Notes: generated from the sequence alone by a model not told the origin. Numbered from the stretch's first letter, positions 35,593-47,640 are shown. The stretch: 64,000 bases of DNA from an uncultured Pelagibacteraceae bacterium (GCA_902626575.1 CACOFY010000003.1:53739-117738), one strand, 5' to 3'. Made by a program: numbers and translations.

Positions 35593-38250
35593 TTATTTTT
35601 TTAATTGTGCTTGTGCAGCTGCGAGCCTTGCAATAGGGACTCTATAAGGTGAGCAAGAAACATAATTAAGACCTGTTCTTGAGCAAAAGTTGATGCTTTT
35701 TGGATCTCCACCATGCTCTCCACAAATTCCTAATTTAATTTTTTTATTTTGTTTTCTTCCTTTTAGTGTAGCAATTTCTATTAAATCTCCCACACCTTCA
35801 TCTATTGATATAAATGGATCAATATCAAATATTTTATTTTCAATATAATCATTTAAAAATTTACCACTATCATCTCGGCTAATACCAAATGTTGTTTGTG
35901 TTAGATCATTAGTTCCAAAACTAAAAAAGTCAGCATGTTTAGCGATATCTTTAGCTTTTATTGCAGCTCTTGGTAATTCGATCATTGTACCAACAAGGTA
36001 ATCTATTTTTGTTTTATTTGCTGCTTTTACTTGATTTGCAACTCTATCAACTAAATTTTTCATTATTTCTATTTCAGCTTCAGTAGAAACTAAAGGTATC
36101 ATAATTTCTGGAATAATTGATTTGATTTTTTTATTCTTACATTCAATTAGAGCTTCAAAAATTGCTCTACATTGCATTTCGTAAATCTCAGGAAAAGAAA
36201 TAGCCAATCTACAACCCCTATGTCCCAACATTGGATTATGCTCGTGTAATTCCCCTATTCGTGACTCTATTTCAGTAATAGCTAAACCAAGTGAATTTGA
36301 AACATCTTTAATTTCTTTTTTGTTTTTTGGTAAAAATTCATGTAATGGTGGGTCTAATAGTCTTACAGTTACAGGAAGACCATTCATAATTTTAAATATT
36401 TCTATAAAATCTTTTTTTTGGTGGGGCAAAAGTTTTGCTAAAGCTTTATTTCTATCATTTGTAGTTTTGGATAGTATCATTTCTCTTACAGACATTATTC
36501 TATCTTCATCAAAAAACATATGTTCTGTTCTACAGAGTCCAATACCTTCTGCGCCAAAATCTCTTGCTGCTTTAGTATCTGCTGGAGTTTCTGAATTGGT
36601 TCTTACTTTAAGTTTTCTAAAACTATCAGCCCAACTCATTAATTTTGAAAAGTCTCCTGATATCTCAGGTTTTACTGTTTGAACCTCTCCTAATATTATT
36701 CTTCCAGTAGATCCATCAATTGTTATGATTTCTCCTTCTTTGACTTGAATTTGATCAGTTTTAAATAGTTTATTTTCATAATCTATACTAATTTCACTAG
36801 ATCCAGAAACACATGGTCTTCCCATACCCCTTGCAACAACTGCGGCATGACTTGTCATTCCTCCCCTAGAGGTTAAAATTCCTTTAGCTGCATGCATACC
36901 GTGAATATCTTCTGGTGATGTTTCAACTCTTACCAAAATAGTATTTTGCATCATTCCATTAAGTCTTTCGGCCTCTTCTGATGAGAAGACTACCTTTCCA
37001 CTGACTGCACCTGGAGATGCGGGCAATCCTTTTGCTATTACTTTTATTTCACTTTTTTCATCTAATGTTGGATGAAGAAGTGTATCCAAAGAATTTGGAT
37101 CAATTCTTAAAATAGCTTCTTTTCTAGAAATTAGTTTTTCTTTCACCATATCAACTGCAATTTTAACTGCTGATTTTGCTGTTCTTTTTCCAGATCTAGT
37201 TTGAAGCATCCAAAGTTTTTTATTCTCTACAGTAAACTCAACATCTTGCATATCTTTGTAGTGCTTTTCTAAAGTAGATAATATTTTTTTAAGTTGTTTA
37301 AATACTTTTGGCATAGTTTCTTCCATCGATAATTCTTTTCCACCAGAATTAATCCTTGCTTTTTTTGTAATATGTTGAGGTGTTCTTGTCCCTGCAACAA
37401 CGTCCTCACCTTGTGCATTGATTAAATATTCACCATATATTTCATTTTTTCCACTTGATGGATCTCTAGTAAAAACTACTCCAGTTGCACAATCGTCACC
37501 CATATTACCAAAAACCATTGATTGAACATTTACAGCTGTACCCCAATCATCGGGTATATGATTTAGTTTTCTATACACTTTAGCACGATGGCTCTGCCAA
37601 GATAAAAAAACAGCAGATATTGCACCATCAAGTTGTTTGTAAACATCTTGTGGGAATTCTTCCTTTGTTTTTTCTTTTACAACATTTTTAAAGTCGCTGA
37701 TTAATGCATCCCAGTCTTGTTCGTCTAGCTCGGTATCTAACAAAACTCCTTTTGTTAATTTATAATTCTCAATTAACTCCTCAAAATTAAAGCTATCTAC
37801 TCCAAGTACAACACTCGAATACATTTGAATAAATCTTCTATAACTATCTTTTGCGAACCTTTTGTTTGAAGTTTTGTTAGCTAAGGCCATAACTGTTTTA
37901 TCATTTAGACCTAGATTTAGTATCGTATCCATCATTCCTGGCATTGATACTCTTGCTCCTGATCTAACGGAAACTAATAAAGGATTTTTTAAATCTCCAA
38001 ATTTTTTGTTTGTTTCTTTCTCTATTTGAGATAGTTGCTTGTTAATTTCTTTTAATAATTGCTTGTTAAGCTGTTTCTTGTTTTTATAAAATATATCACA
38101 AACTTTAGTAGAAATTGTAAATCCAGGAGGAACTGGCAATCCCATTCTTCCCATTTGAGATAGATTTGCACCTTTTCCACCAAGAAAATTCTTTGGGTTT
38201 TTAATTTTTTTTGAAAGCTTAGAATTAAAGTTTAGAATTAAATCACTCAT
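35593..38250 (-). CDS. ppdK: pyruvate, phosphate dikinase
   Basis: Interconverts pyruvate, ATP and phosphate with PEP, AMP and pyrophosphate. The 885-residue enzyme has the N-terminal ATP-grasp domain (GGKGANLSQMGRMGLPVPPGF), the central phosphohistidine domain with GGMTSHAAVVARGMGRPCV near residue 465, and the C-terminal PEP barrel ending in GICGEHGGDP with its catalytic Cys. It probably runs in the gluconeogenic direction or replaces pyruvate kinase (inference). It overlaps the end of glyS by one base and closes the sppA-glyQ-glyS-ppdK run. Confidence 0.97.
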   Translation of the reverse strand: MSDLILNFNSKLSKKIKNPKNFLGGKGANLSQMGRMGLPVPPGFTISTKVCDIFYKNKKQLNKQLLKEINKQLSQIEKETNKKFGDLKNPLLVSVRSGARVSMPGMMDTILNLGLNDKTVMALANKTSNKRFAKDSYRRFIQMYSSVVLGVDSFNFEELIENYKLTKGVLLDTELDEQDWDALISDFKNVVKEKTKEEFPQDVYKQLDGAISAVFLSWQSHRAKVYRKLNHIPDDWGTAVNVQSMVFGNMGDDCATGVVFTRDPSSGKNEIYGEYLINAQGEDVVAGTRTPQHITKKARINSGGKELSMEETMPKVFKQLKKILSTLEKHYKDMQDVEFTVENKKLWMLQTRSGKRTAKSAVKIAVDMVKEKLISRKEAILRIDPNSLDTLLHPTLDEKSEIKVIAKGLPASPGAVSGKVVFSSEEAERLNGMMQNTILVRVETSPEDIHGMHAAKGILTSRGGMTSHAAVVARGMGRPCVSGSSEISIDYENKLFKTDQIQVKEGEIITIDGSTGRIILGEVQTVKPEISGDFSKLMSWADSFRKLKVRTNSETPADTKAARDFGAEGIGLCRTEHMFFDEDRIMSVREMILSKTTNDRNKALAKLLPHQKKDFIEIFKIMNGLPVTVRLLDPPLHEFLPKNKKEIKDVSNSLGLAITEIESRIGELHEHNPMLGHRGCRLAISFPEIYEMQCRAIFEALIECKNKKIKSIIPEIMIPLVSTEAEIEIMKNLVDRVANQVKAANKTKIDYLVGTMIELPRAAIKAKDIAKHADFFSFGTNDLTQTTFGISRDDSGKFLNDYIENKIFDIDPFISIDEGVGDLIEIATLKGRKQNKKIKLGICGEHGGDPKSINFCSRTGLNYVSCSPYRVPIARLAAAQAQLKK

Positions 38251-40316
38251 TAAGCACTTTCGATTTTAGAAAAATTTATATAATTTTCGAATGTTCTACA
38301 AAACATTTGAAGGAGTTCCAATCGATTTTTTCTAATTATTTCATCCTTGTCATTAACAATTATATTATCAAAAAAAGCAGAAATAATCGGTTTTGCAGTC
38401 TTTAGATTATCAAGAGTTGTTTCGTAATTTTCATCTTTATCTATATTTGTAAAATATTTCTTTAATTCTTTTATTTTTTTAAATAAATTTTTTTCAAAAT
38501 CGTTTTTAAATATTCCTGGATCAGCAGTATCTGCCAGCTCTAATTTATTATCTTTTAGCTCATTTTTAATAATGTTCGATGCTCGTTTATAACTTGAGAT
38601 AATATCTATTCCACTTTCTTTGTTTATAATTTTGTTTAAAGCGAGAGACTTTCTAAAAATTTCGTTTATATTATTAATATCTTTATTATTTAAACTAGCG
38701 TTAATTATATCAGGTCTGATAGCTTTATCTTTCATGTAATATTTTAATCTTTCTAACAAAAATTCAGATAAATCTTTTAATACAGACGTATTATCAAATT
38801 TATAACTTTGTTCTTGGTACAAAAGCAAAGAATAATTTATTAGATCTTTAATTCTAATATTTTTCTTATTTTCAAGTATTAGTCTAATAACTCCTAATGC
38901 TGCTCTTCTTAATGCAAATGGATCTTTTGAGCTTGTGGGCTTTTGATTAACACCGAAGAAACCAACTAATGTATCTAACTTATCAGTCAACGAAAGACCA
39001 AGACTAAACGGTCTTGTAGGAACTTTGCTTTCAAGTGAATTAGGTAAATAATGTTCTTTTATTGCAAGAGATACATCTTTATCAAAACCCTGTGATTCAG
39101 CAAAATAACCTCCCATTACACCTTGAAGTTCTGGAAACTCTCCAACAAGATCAGAAAGCAAATCAGTTTTGCAGATAGAGCATGAAATTTCAATTTTATC
39201 TTTACTAATTAAAAGTTCATCCGAGATTGCTCCACCTAATTTCCTCATCCTTTGAATTTTATCAAAATATGTTCCTAATCCTTTGAAATAATTCATACTT
39301 TTTAGTTTGGAAACTTGTTTAAATAAATTTTGATTTTTGTTTTTATTCCAGAAAAATTCAGCATCATTGAGTCTTGCTTCTACCACTCTTTCATTACCTG
39401 CTTTAATATAGCCTTTTTGATCTTTATTGTTTGCAACAACAAAAAACTGATTGGTAATATTTCCTTTTCTATCTAAAGTATGAAAATATTTTTGATGGTG
39501 TTCCATTGTAATTACAAGAATTTCTTTTGGAATAGATAGAAAGCGTTTATCGAATTTACATAATAAAATATTTGGCTGCTCGACTAAATCTGTCACTTCT
39601 GTCAAAAGCTTTTCATTGATTTCAATATCAATGTTATTTTTTTTTGAGTTTTTAATAAGTTCTTTTTGAATAATTGATTTACGTTGATTTTGATCAATCG
39701 TGATATTTAATTTTTTTAAACAATCCATATAGTCTTTATATCCTCTTACTATTTTTTTTTTATCCTCGAATTCTTTATCTAAGATTATAAAATTGCAGCT
39801 TCTTAAATGATGATAATTAAAATCGATAAACTTATTATCAAAAACAGCTATTAAAGATTTTAAAGGTCTTCCCCACTGTAAACTGTGGTCTGACCACCTC
39901 ATAGAATTTTTCCAGTCAATTTTGTCTAATATTGTTGGTATTTCTCTTTCAAGTATATCCTTAGTATTGATTTTCTCTTTTGGTTTTAAAAAAAAATAAA
40001 ATTCACCTTTTTCAGTTTCTTTTTTAAAGATTTCTTTTTCAGTAATTTTATTTGATCTTAAAAAACCATCTAGTGCTTCTTTGGGTGATTTTGTGCTAGG
40101 TCCTCGTTTCTCCTGTTTTTCAAAAACAATTTGTTTACTTAAACCATCAAATAATATTACTAATCTATTTGGAACGGAAAAGACTTTGCTATTTTTATAT
40201 TTTATTTTTTTTTCTTCAAATAATTTTTTAAAATTATAAGACAAATAATTTCTCGCATCATTTTGTAATTTAGCTGGTATCTCCTCTGTAAAAACTTCTA
40301 AGAAAAATTCAGACAT
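38250..40316 (-). CDS. glyS: glycyl-tRNA synthetase beta subunit
   Basis: The beta chain of the bacterial alpha2-beta2 glycyl-tRNA synthetase, needed for tRNA recognition. I take the ATG at 40316 (eight codons inside the longest frame) because MSEFFLEVFTEEIPAKLQ is the canonical GlyS opening. The HD-like region MEHHQKYFHTLD near residue 285 and DKLDTLVGFFG near 440, followed by KDPFALRRAALGVIRL, are family hallmarks. Its ATG follows the glyQ stop by a few bases, consistent with balanced subunit production. Confidence 0.96.
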   Translation of the reverse strand: MSEFFLEVFTEEIPAKLQNDARNYLSYNFKKLFEEKKIKYKNSKVFSVPNRLVILFDGLSKQIVFEKQEKRGPSTKSPKEALDGFLRSNKITEKEIFKKETEKGEFYFFLKPKEKINTKDILEREIPTILDKIDWKNSMRWSDHSLQWGRPLKSLIAVFDNKFIDFNYHHLRSCNFIILDKEFEDKKKIVRGYKDYMDCLKKLNITIDQNQRKSIIQKELIKNSKKNNIDIEINEKLLTEVTDLVEQPNILLCKFDKRFLSIPKEILVITMEHHQKYFHTLDRKGNITNQFFVVANNKDQKGYIKAGNERVVEARLNDAEFFWNKNKNQNLFKQVSKLKSMNYFKGLGTYFDKIQRMRKLGGAISDELLISKDKIEISCSICKTDLLSDLVGEFPELQGVMGGYFAESQGFDKDVSLAIKEHYLPNSLESKVPTRPFSLGLSLTDKLDTLVGFFGVNQKPTSSKDPFALRRAALGVIRLILENKKNIRIKDLINYSLLLYQEQSYKFDNTSVLKDLSEFLLERLKYYMKDKAIRPDIINASLNNKDINNINEIFRKSLALNKIINKESGIDIISSYKRASNIIKNELKDNKLELADTADPGIFKNDFEKNLFKKIKELKKYFTNIDKDENYETTLDNLKTAKPIISAFFDNIIVNDKDEIIRKNRLELLQMFCRTFENYINFSKIESA

Positions 40317-40318
40317 TT

Positions 40319-41203
40319 TTAAGTTTGATTTTTTAACCAAATTTCAGCTGCCCCTTTTGTAATATCTCTTATCCTTGATATATATTCGGCTCTTTGAGCA
40401 ACACTTATTACACCACGTGCGTCTAAAATATTAAAAATATGGCTTGCCTTTAAACATTGATCATAGGCTGGTAATGAAACGTTATTTTTAGTGAGCATCT
40501 TTGCCTCTTTTTCAGTCATATCAAAAATTTTAAAAAGATTTTCTGTATTTGCTAATTCAAAATTATAAGTAGAGAATTCCTTTTCTGCTTGATGAAATAC
40601 ATCTCTATATTTAATATCTTCACTGTTCCATATTAAATCATAAACATTTTTTTTCTGTTGAGTAAACATACATAACCTTTCTAAACCATATGTAATTTCA
40701 ACCGAAACTGGTTTGCATTCAAAGCCTGCCATTTGTTGAAAATAGGTAAATTGAGTTATCTCCATCCCATCGCACCAAACTTCCCAGCCAAGTCCAGCCG
40801 CACCTAATGTTGGACTTTCCCAATCATCTTCTACAAAACGAATATCATGTTCTTTATGATTGATGCCTATTGTTTTTAAACTGTTTAAAAAAAGTTTTTT
40901 TATATTTTTTGGTGATGGTTTAATAATTACTTGGAACTGATAATAGTGCTGAAGCCTATTAGGATTATCTCCATATCGTCCATCAGTTGGTCTTCTTGAA
41001 GGTTGAACATAAGCAGCTTTCCAAGGATTTGGACCTAATGATCTAAGTGTTGTGGCTGGATGGAATGTTCCAGCCCCCACTTCAATATCATAAGGCTGAA
41101 GTATCACGCAACCATTGTTACCCCAATATTTTTGAAGATTAAAAATTGTATTTTGAAAAGTTTGAAACTTAGGTTTTTTTTTAATTTTAATTTTAGAAAC
41201 CAT
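40319..41203 (-). CDS. glyQ: glycyl-tRNA synthetase alpha subunit
   Basis: The catalytic alpha chain of the alpha2-beta2 glycyl-tRNA synthetase. At 294 residues it shows [20 protein letters not shown] at the N-terminus, [16 protein letters not shown] near residue 37, [19 protein letters not shown] near 76 and [17 protein letters not shown] near 140, an unmistakable GlyQ signature. It overlaps the end of sppA by 11 bases and precedes glyS. Confidence 0.97.
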   Translation of the reverse strand: MVSKIKIKKKPKFQTFQNTIFNLQKYWGNNGCVILQPYDIEVGAGTFHPATTLRSLGPNPWKAAYVQPSRRPTDGRYGDNPNRLQHYYQFQVIIKPSPKNIKKLFLNSLKTIGINHKEHDIRFVEDDWESPTLGAAGLGWEVWCDGMEITQFTYFQQMAGFECKPVSVEITYGLERLCMFTQQKKNVYDLIWNSEDIKYRDVFHQAEKEFSTYNFELANTENLFKIFDMTEKEAKMLTKNNVSLPAYDQCLKASHIFNILDARGVISVAQRAEYISRIRDITKGAAEIWLKNQT

Positions 41204-41999
41204 ATCTTTGCCAGATAGATCTTTCTTCCATAATACTTATAACTTTCTCAGTATGACTCTCTGACGATAGTTTACTTGCAAGCCAACCTTTTTGTTTTTC
41301 AAATTTTTTAATAACAACATCTTCACCATATTTTTCTTTTAATACTTTTTCAGCATTTCCTATTCCATCTATAAGACCAAGCTCTTTTGCTTTTCTTCCA
41401 GACCAAAATTCACCTGAAAATAATTCTATTCCAGAATCTTTTTTTAATTTATTTGAACGACTATTTTCTACGACCTCTATAAAATCTTTATGAAGATCTA
41501 ATTGAATATTTTTTAATCTATCAATATCTTCTTTTTTTTCCTCCATAAATGGATCAAGAGTGCTTTTATTTTTTCCAGCTGTATAAACTCTTCTTTGAAC
41601 ACCAATTTTACTTATTAGCTCAGTAAACCCAAAAGATGAATATATAACTCCTATAGATCCTATAATGGAACTTTGATTTGCATAAATTTCGTCACCAGAA
41701 CAAGCTATAAGATATCCTCCTGATGCAGCTACATCTTCGGCAAAAATTATTACTTTTTTTTTATGTTTTTTGGCTAAAGACTTAATTTGATCATGAATTA
41801 AATGTGATTGAACTGGAGATCCTCCAGGAGAATTTATTGAAATTGCTACTGCTGGTGCTTTTTTTATAGAAAAAGCCTTTTTAATTATTTCTTCCTGACT
41901 AGCAAAATTTATTCCTTGCTTAAACTTTCCAACATTACCTATTACCCCATTTAATTTGATGTGGGGTATAATTTTTTTTTTTTTGAAAATTGAAAACAT
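41193..41999 (-). CDS. sppA: S49 signal-peptide peptidase, short SppA/SohB type
   Basis: A 268-residue serine protease of family S49. Substrate-loop [10 protein letters not shown] near residue 55, the nucleophile region [18 protein letters not shown] near 88 with the catalytic Ser, and the general-base Lys in [12 protein letters not shown] near 142 are present. Family members degrade cleaved signal peptides at the inner membrane. Unlike E. coli SppA there is one domain only, and I see no N-terminal transmembrane anchor, so its membrane attachment is unclear. It is the first gene of the glyQ-glyS-ppdK run. Confidence 0.9.
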   Translation of the reverse strand: MFSIFKKKKIIPHIKLNGVIGNVGKFKQGINFASQEEIIKKAFSIKKAPAVAISINSPGGSPVQSHLIHDQIKSLAKKHKKKVIIFAEDVAASGGYLIACSGDEIYANQSSIIGSIGVIYSSFGFTELISKIGVQRRVYTAGKNKSTLDPFMEEKKEDIDRLKNIQLDLHKDFIEVVENSRSNKLKKDSGIELFSGEFWSGRKAKELGLIDGIGNAEKVLKEKYGEDVVIKKFEKQKGWLASKLSSESHTEKVISIMEERSIWQRYGF

Positions 42000-42108
42000 A
42001 CGTATGCTTATAAAATTTATGATAAAATATAAAGTCTACTTATAGTTGAAGTTTTAGGTGCGTCAATTGATAAGTATAATATTGATGTTATTATACTAGT
42101 TTACAGCC

Positions 42109-43122
42109 ATGGGTACAGTTGTTCAGTTAAAAAATAAGATAAATAATTCTTATTCAGAACTTAAAAGTTCTGTTGAAGATAAGTTAATTTTAGTTGAGGA
42201 AAGAATTAAATCCAAATTGTCTAGTAAAGTGGAGTTAGTTGACGAAATGACAAGTTACCATTTAAGAACAGGTGGAAAAAGACTAAGGGCATTACTAACC
42301 TTAGGCTCAGCAAAACTCTGCGGCTACCAAAAAGGATCTAGAGATGTGAATTTGGCAGCATGTGTAGAATTAATTCACGCAGCAACTCTAATGCACGACG
42401 ATGTCATAGATAATAGTGATGTTAGAAGAGGTAAAAAGACATTAAATAAAATTTGGGGAAATCAATCATCAATTTTAGTTGGTGACTATTTGTTGAGTAG
42501 ATGCTTCGAAATGATGGTGGAGGACGGCAATCTAGAAGTTTTGAAACTTTTATCATCGACTTCAGCTGAAATATCACAAGGAGAAGTGCTTCAACTTCAA
42601 CATAAAGGTGAGGTTGATATGTTAGAGGAAACTTATTTAAAAATAATTTCGGCAAAAACAGCTTCATTATTTGCGGCAGCAACTAAAGTTGGTTCTATTT
42701 TAGCAAATCAAGATAAAAAAATTAAAGACGCTTTAGAATTTTACGGAAAAAATTTAGGTCTTACATTCCAAATTGCAGACGATACATTGGACTATAATTC
42801 AGATCTAAAATTTTTTGGCAAAGAGATTGGAAATGATTTTTTTGAAGGTAAGGTCACTTTACCAATTATATTATTGTATCAAAAATTAGATGAAAAGAAG
42901 AAAAAATATTTAAAAACAATTTTTGAAAAAGAAGAGAGAAATAACGATGATTTAAAATTTGTTTTGGATTTAATTAAAAAAAATAATATCATTAACGATT
43001 GTTATATTAAAGCTGAATATTTTATAAATCTTGCATCGAATTCTTTAAGTATTTTTAATAACTCGAAAGAAAGAGATATTTTAAAGAAATTAACATCATT
43101 TAGCTTAGAGAGAAATTTTTAA
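42109..43122 (+). CDS. ispB: polyprenyl diphosphate synthase (octaprenyl type)
   Basis: A 337-residue trans-prenyltransferase that extends farnesyl diphosphate with isopentenyl diphosphate to make the ubiquinone side chain. Both aspartate-rich motifs are present: LMHDDVIDNSDVRRG near residue 92 and FQIADDTLDYNSD near 220. GGKRLRALLTLG near 62 and the small residues before the first motif fit a long-chain product; the exact chain length is not certain. It is preceded by a 109-base gap with no other gene and converges with pdxH. Confidence 0.9.
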   Translation: MGTVVQLKNKINNSYSELKSSVEDKLILVEERIKSKLSSKVELVDEMTSYHLRTGGKRLRALLTLGSAKLCGYQKGSRDVNLAACVELIHAATLMHDDVIDNSDVRRGKKTLNKIWGNQSSILVGDYLLSRCFEMMVEDGNLEVLKLLSSTSAEISQGEVLQLQHKGEVDMLEETYLKIISAKTASLFAAATKVGSILANQDKKIKDALEFYGKNLGLTFQIADDTLDYNSDLKFFGKEIGNDFFEGKVTLPIILLYQKLDEKKKKYLKTIFEKEERNNDDLKFVLDLIKKNNIINDCYIKAEYFINLASNSLSIFNNSKERDILKKLTSFSLERNF

Positions 43123-43745
43123 GGGCTTAACAAAATTTTTTCCCAATTACCACTTTTGGATTTTATATATTTTAACCTTTGATGAATTCTATTGTCCCCA
43201 TCAAGCCAAAACTCAATCTCTTTGGGTGATAAATTCCATCCTGACCAATTTGCAGGTCTTGGCACTTTTTTTTCATTTGGAAATTTTTTTTTAAAATTAT
43301 TAATTGATTGATATAATTCATCTCTATCTTTTAAAATGGTACTTTGTTTAGAAGCCCATGCTCCAATTCTACTTCCATATGATCTTGAGTTATAATAAGC
43401 ATCAGCATCTTTATCTGGTACATTATTTAATTCACCAACTATTCTTATTTGTCTTAAAAGACTTTTCCAATGAAAACACATTGATGCATGAGGATTGCTC
43501 TGAATATCCTGACTCTTTTTACTTTTTAAATTAGTATAAAAAACAAATCCTTTTTCATTGAAATCTTTTAGAAGGACCATTCTTACTGAAGGTATTCCAT
43601 ATTTTGAACTTGTTGCTAATGCGAGAGCGTTTGGATCATTTATTTCAGTTTTTTTTGCTTCATCAAACCATTCTTTGAATAATTCTAAAGGATTTTCATA
43701 GTCCTTAAAGCAAATATCTAGTCCAAGCGAGTTTTTTTCATTCAT
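43119..43745 (-). CDS. pdxH: pyridoxamine 5'-phosphate oxidase
   Basis: An FMN enzyme that oxidises pyridoxamine or pyridoxine 5'-phosphate to pyridoxal phosphate, the final salvage/synthesis step for vitamin B6 cofactor. The 208-residue length is typical. FMN-contact motifs [21 protein letters not shown] near residue 53, [15 protein letters not shown] near 92, [11 protein letters not shown] near 128 and the C-terminal [12 protein letters not shown] with its Arg-x-His are all visible. It is divergent from aroC with about 33 bases between them. Confidence 0.95.
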   Translation of the reverse strand: MNEKNSLGLDICFKDYENPLELFKEWFDEAKKTEINDPNALALATSSKYGIPSVRMVLLKDFNEKGFVFYTNLKSKKSQDIQSNPHASMCFHWKSLLRQIRIVGELNNVPDKDADAYYNSRSYGSRIGAWASKQSTILKDRDELYQSINNFKKKFPNEKKVPRPANWSGWNLSPKEIEFWLDGDNRIHQRLKYIKSKSGNWEKILLSP

Positions 43746-43778
43746 AATTTTAACAAAATAAATTATATAATATATTTA

Positions 43779-44864
43779 ATGTCATTTAATACATTTGGAA
43801 AGATATTTCGTTTTACTACATGGGGAGAGTCTCATGGTCCAGCAATTGGTTGTATAGTTGATGGATGTCCTCCTAATATACCTATTTCAGAGAGAGACAT
43901 ACAGATAGAGCTAAATAAAAGAAAGCCTGGCCAATCGAAATTTACTACTCAAAGAAAAGAGGACGATAAAATAAATATTTTATCTGGAGTTTTTGAGGGA
44001 AAGTCAACTGGGACACCTATCTCAATGATTATTTATAACAAAGATATGAAATCAAGAGATTATGAGACAATTAAAAATAAATTTAGGCCTGGACATGCTG
44101 ATTTTACGTATTTCAAAAAATATGGAATCAGAGACTATAGAGGTGGAGGCAGACAGTCTGCAAGAGAAACTGCTGCAAGAGTTGCTGCGGGCGCAATAGC
44201 AAAAAAGGTTTTAGAAAAAAAAATTGGAAAAAAATATAGAGTTGTTGGAGCAGTTACCCAATTAGGCATACTTGGATGCGACGTAAGTAAATGGAATGAT
44301 AAATTTATCTCAAAAAATCCTTTTTTTTGTCCAGATAAAGATATTTTAAAATTATGGGAAAAATATTTGTTGAGCGTTAGAAAAGCAGGTTCTTCATGTG
44401 GTGCAATTATCGAAGTTAGGGCTCGAGGTATTCCATTAGGCTTAGGGGCACCTATTTACTCAAAACTAGATATGGATTTAGCAGCTGCTATGATGAGTAT
44501 AAATGCTGTTAAAGGAGTGAATATAGGGTCTGGAATGAGCTCAGCTCAGCTGTCAGGTGAACAAAATTCTGATGAAATATTTCAGAGAGGAAAATCAACA
44601 AAATTTAAATCAAATAATGCAGGTGGTATACTTGGTGGAATATCTACCGGTCAAGAAATTGTAATATCTTTTGCCGTTAAACCAACATCTTCAATATTAA
44701 CGTCTAGAAAGACAATAGATAAATTTGGAAAAAATACGTCTATTTCAGTACGAGGTAGACATGATCCTTGTGTTGGAATAAGAGCTGTACCAATTGGGGA
44801 AGCAATGATGCATTGTGTATTACTAGATCACTATTTGCTTAATAGTGCACAATGTCTTTCCTAA
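43779..44864 (+). CDS. aroC: chorismate synthase
   Basis: Converts 5-enolpyruvylshikimate-3-phosphate to chorismate with reduced flavin, the last step of the shared aromatic pathway. At 361 residues it has [17 protein letters not shown] near residue 17, the FMN-site [33 protein letters not shown] stretch (about 108-140) and the C-terminal [19 protein letters not shown]. It is a single-gene unit and its end overlaps the dxs stop convergently by four bases. Confidence 0.97.
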   Translation: MSFNTFGKIFRFTTWGESHGPAIGCIVDGCPPNIPISERDIQIELNKRKPGQSKFTTQRKEDDKINILSGVFEGKSTGTPISMIIYNKDMKSRDYETIKNKFRPGHADFTYFKKYGIRDYRGGGRQSARETAARVAAGAIAKKVLEKKIGKKYRVVGAVTQLGILGCDVSKWNDKFISKNPFFCPDKDILKLWEKYLLSVRKAGSSCGAIIEVRARGIPLGLGAPIYSKLDMDLAAAMMSINAVKGVNIGSGMSSAQLSGEQNSDEIFQRGKSTKFKSNNAGGILGGISTGQEIVISFAVKPTSSILTSRKTIDKFGKNTSISVRGRHDPCVGIRAVPIGEAMMHCVLLDHYLLNSAQCLS

Positions 44865-46774
44865 TTTGATTTTTTAATTATTACCTTTGAATTAAGAGTG
44901 TCAAAAACCTTATTTTCGATATTTCGTGCATCTAGGCCTGCGTTCTTGTACATTATATCTGGCTTATCATGATCGATGAAAGTATCTGGCAAAATCATAG
45001 ATCTAAATTTTAAATTATTATCAATCAAATTTTTTTCAGACAAAAAGTGAGATAGATGTGATCCAAATCCACCAATCGAACCCTCTTCAATTGATATTAT
45101 TGCTTCATGATCAGTTGCTATTTGCCAAAATAGATTTTCATCTAAAGGTTTGGCAAATCTAGCGTCTATAATTGTAGGATTGACCCCTTTTTTTGAGAGA
45201 TTTTCTGAGGCCATCAAACATTCACTTAATCTTGCTCCAAAATTAATTATTGCAATTTTCTTTCCTTCTTTAATTACACGTCCTTTTCCAATTTCTATTT
45301 TTTCATCAATAGAAGGTAAATCAACTCCTATGCCATTTCCTCTAGGATATCTGAAAGCTGATGGTCTATCATTTATATCTATTGACGTGTTTACCATTCT
45401 TATAAGTTCAGCTTCATCGCTTGCGGCCATAACTACAAAATTAGGTAAAGTAGAAAGATAAGTTATGTCAAAAGAGCCAGCATGAGTTGGTCCATCTGCA
45501 CCCACTAGTCCTGCTCGATCTATAGCAAACCTAACTGGTAAATTTTGAATTGCAACATCATGAACAACTTGATCATAGGCTCTTTGCAAAAAGGTAGAGT
45601 ATATTGCTGCATAGGGTTTGTATCCCTCAGTAGACAGTCCAGCTGCAAAAGTTACCGCATGTTGTTCGGCAATTCCAACATCAAACATTCTTGAAGGAAA
45701 TTTTTCCCCAAATAAATCCATCCCTGTTCCTGATGGCATTGCAGCAGTTATTCCAATTATCTTACTATCTTTTTCGGCATGTTTAATCAGTGTATTGGCA
45801 AATACTTTAGTATATGCAGGTGAGCTCGAGGTAGATTTTTCTTGTATGCCAGTATTTACATTAAATTTGGATACACCGTGAAATTTGTCTTTTGATTTTT
45901 CAGCAAATTCATATCCTTTCCCTTTTTCTGTTTTTATATGGATCATAATAGGACCATCGTAATTAATTTCTTTCGCATTTTTCAATACTGAAACAAGAGC
46001 ATCTACATCATGCCCATCAATAGGTCCTATGTAATAGAATCCCATTGAGTTAAAAAGAGTTCCACCTGTCATTGCTGATCTTAAAAAATCTTCAGCCTTT
46101 CCGGCTTTTTTGCTAAATCTTTTTGAAAATGCAGATATTATAAGCTTAAGTGTTTCTCTAAAACTAAAATATAATTTTCCAGATAAGATTTTAGCAAGGT
46201 ATGCTCTCATGGCACCAACTGGTTTAGCAATCGACATGTCATTATCATTTAAAATTACAATCATTTTAGTTTTGCTAGAGCCAGCGTTATTCATAGCTTC
46301 ATAAGACATTCCTGCACTTATCGCTCCATCACCAATGACAGCAATGACATTATCAGTTTTATTTGATAATTTGTTTGCAACAGCTATACCTAAAGCAGAT
46401 GATATTGAGGTAGAACTATGAGCAGCTCCAAAAGGATCATACTCACTTTCAGATCTTTTTGTAAAACCAGACAGTCCGCCACCTTTTCTTAATGTTCTAA
46501 TCCTATCTTTTCTTCCAGTTAAAATTTTATGGGGGTAAGTTTGATGTCCAACATCCCATATTAATTTATCGTGAGGTGTGTTAAAAATATAATGAAGAAC
46601 TACTGTCAGTTCTACAACGCCTAATCCTGCTCCTAAATGTCCTCCAGTTTCAGAAACTGCATCAATAAGTTCTTCTCTCAATTCTTTAACTAATATTTTC
46701 AACTCAGATTGAGAGAGTTTTTTTATATCAGATGGAAAGTTAATACTATTTAAATATTTATAATTTTTATTCAT
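44861..46774 (-). CDS. dxs: 1-deoxy-D-xylulose-5-phosphate synthase
   Basis: A thiamine-diphosphate enzyme that condenses pyruvate and glyceraldehyde-3-phosphate, the entry to the MEP isoprenoid pathway. The 637-residue protein shows [13 protein letters not shown] near residue 42, the TPP motif [18 protein letters not shown] near 148, and the transketolase-type [14 protein letters not shown] and [13 protein letters not shown] in the middle third. It overlaps ispA by four bases, so the two MEP/prenyl steps are co-translated. Confidence 0.97.
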   Translation of the reverse strand: MNKNYKYLNSINFPSDIKKLSQSELKILVKELREELIDAVSETGGHLGAGLGVVELTVVLHYIFNTPHDKLIWDVGHQTYPHKILTGRKDRIRTLRKGGGLSGFTKRSESEYDPFGAAHSSTSISSALGIAVANKLSNKTDNVIAVIGDGAISAGMSYEAMNNAGSSKTKMIVILNDNDMSIAKPVGAMRAYLAKILSGKLYFSFRETLKLIISAFSKRFSKKAGKAEDFLRSAMTGGTLFNSMGFYYIGPIDGHDVDALVSVLKNAKEINYDGPIMIHIKTEKGKGYEFAEKSKDKFHGVSKFNVNTGIQEKSTSSSPAYTKVFANTLIKHAEKDSKIIGITAAMPSGTGMDLFGEKFPSRMFDVGIAEQHAVTFAAGLSTEGYKPYAAIYSTFLQRAYDQVVHDVAIQNLPVRFAIDRAGLVGADGPTHAGSFDITYLSTLPNFVVMAASDEAELIRMVNTSIDINDRPSAFRYPRGNGIGVDLPSIDEKIEIGKGRVIKEGKKIAIINFGARLSECLMASENLSKKGVNPTIIDARFAKPLDENLFWQIATDHEAIISIEEGSIGGFGSHLSHFLSEKNLIDNNLKFRSMILPDTFIDHDKPDIMYKNAGLDARNIENKVFDTLNSKVIIKKSN

Positions 46775-47640
46775 TTACTTCTGTTAACTATATAGTTTAT
46801 TGTATCTTTTAAATCTTTGCTTTTTTTTCCATATATTAAAATTTTTTTTAATATATTTAATTTTAATTTATCTCGATAATCAACTGTATTTTGGTATCCT
46901 AAAACTTTTATGAGCGTAGCTTTGCCTTTTTTCATATCTTTTTTAGTTTTTTTTCCAGCTCTTTTAGATGAGCTTTTTAAATCAATTAAATCATCAACTA
47001 TTTGAAATAATAGCCCTATTTGCTCTCCAATTAACTCAAATTTTTTTATATGTTTTAATTTATTAGAAACAATAATTGGTGCCATACAACAAAAGCTAAA
47101 AAGTTTTCCCGTTTTTTTTACCTCCATAATTTTAATTTTTTGAATTGAAACTTTTTTTTTTTCAAAACTTAAGTCTAGATATTGCCCTCCTGCTATGCCT
47201 GCATGGCCAGAGCATTTTGAGATAGAATTTATAAGATTAATTTTAGTATTGCTATCTATTTTAAAATTCTTGTCAGATAAAATTTCAAATGCAATTGTTA
47301 ATAAAGAATTTCCAGCTAGTATTGCAGTTGACTCTCCAAATTTTTTATGAGTTGATAATTTACCTCTTCTAAGATTATCGTTATCCATACATGGCAAATC
47401 ATCATGTATCAAAGAGTATCCATGAATACATTCTACTGCTGCAGCAATACGTATTAATTTTTTATATTCAATATTAAAAATTTTACCGATATCTATAATA
47501 AGTTTTGATCTAATTTTTTTTCCACCCGGAAACATTCCATATTTCATTGGAGAAATAAGTTCAGTTTTTTTTTGAATATAAAAAAAACTTTTTATAAATT
47601 TATTAGTATCTTTTGCAATTTTATTTAGTTTTTTTTCCAT
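46771..47640 (-). CDS. ispA: farnesyl diphosphate synthase (short-chain prenyltransferase)
   Basis: Makes farnesyl (or geranylgeranyl) diphosphate from C5 units. In 289 residues, the first aspartate motif is [16 protein letters not shown] near residue 77, with the two-residue insertion typical of bacterial FPP synthases. The second reads [13 protein letters not shown] near 212. It is sandwiched between xseB and dxs, the classical xseB-ispA-dxs arrangement. The product chain length is inferred from the first motif. Confidence 0.93.
   Translation of the reverse strand: MEKKLNKIAKDTNKFIKSFFYIQKKTELISPMKYGMFPGGKKIRSKLIIDIGKIFNIEYKKLIRIAAAVECIHGYSLIHDDLPCMDNDNLRRGKLSTHKKFGESTAILAGNSLLTIAFEILSDKNFKIDSNTKINLINSISKCSGHAGIAGGQYLDLSFEKKKVSIQKIKIMEVKKTGKLFSFCCMAPIIVSNKLKHIKKFELIGEQIGLLFQIVDDLIDLKSSSKRAGKKTKKDMKKGKATLIKVLGYQNTVDYRDKLKLNILKKILIYGKKSKDLKDTINYIVNRSK

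Noticed and set aside
45150..45461. Open frame antisense to dxs
   Set aside because: It lies opposite conserved transketolase-type sequence, with no ribosome site or motif.
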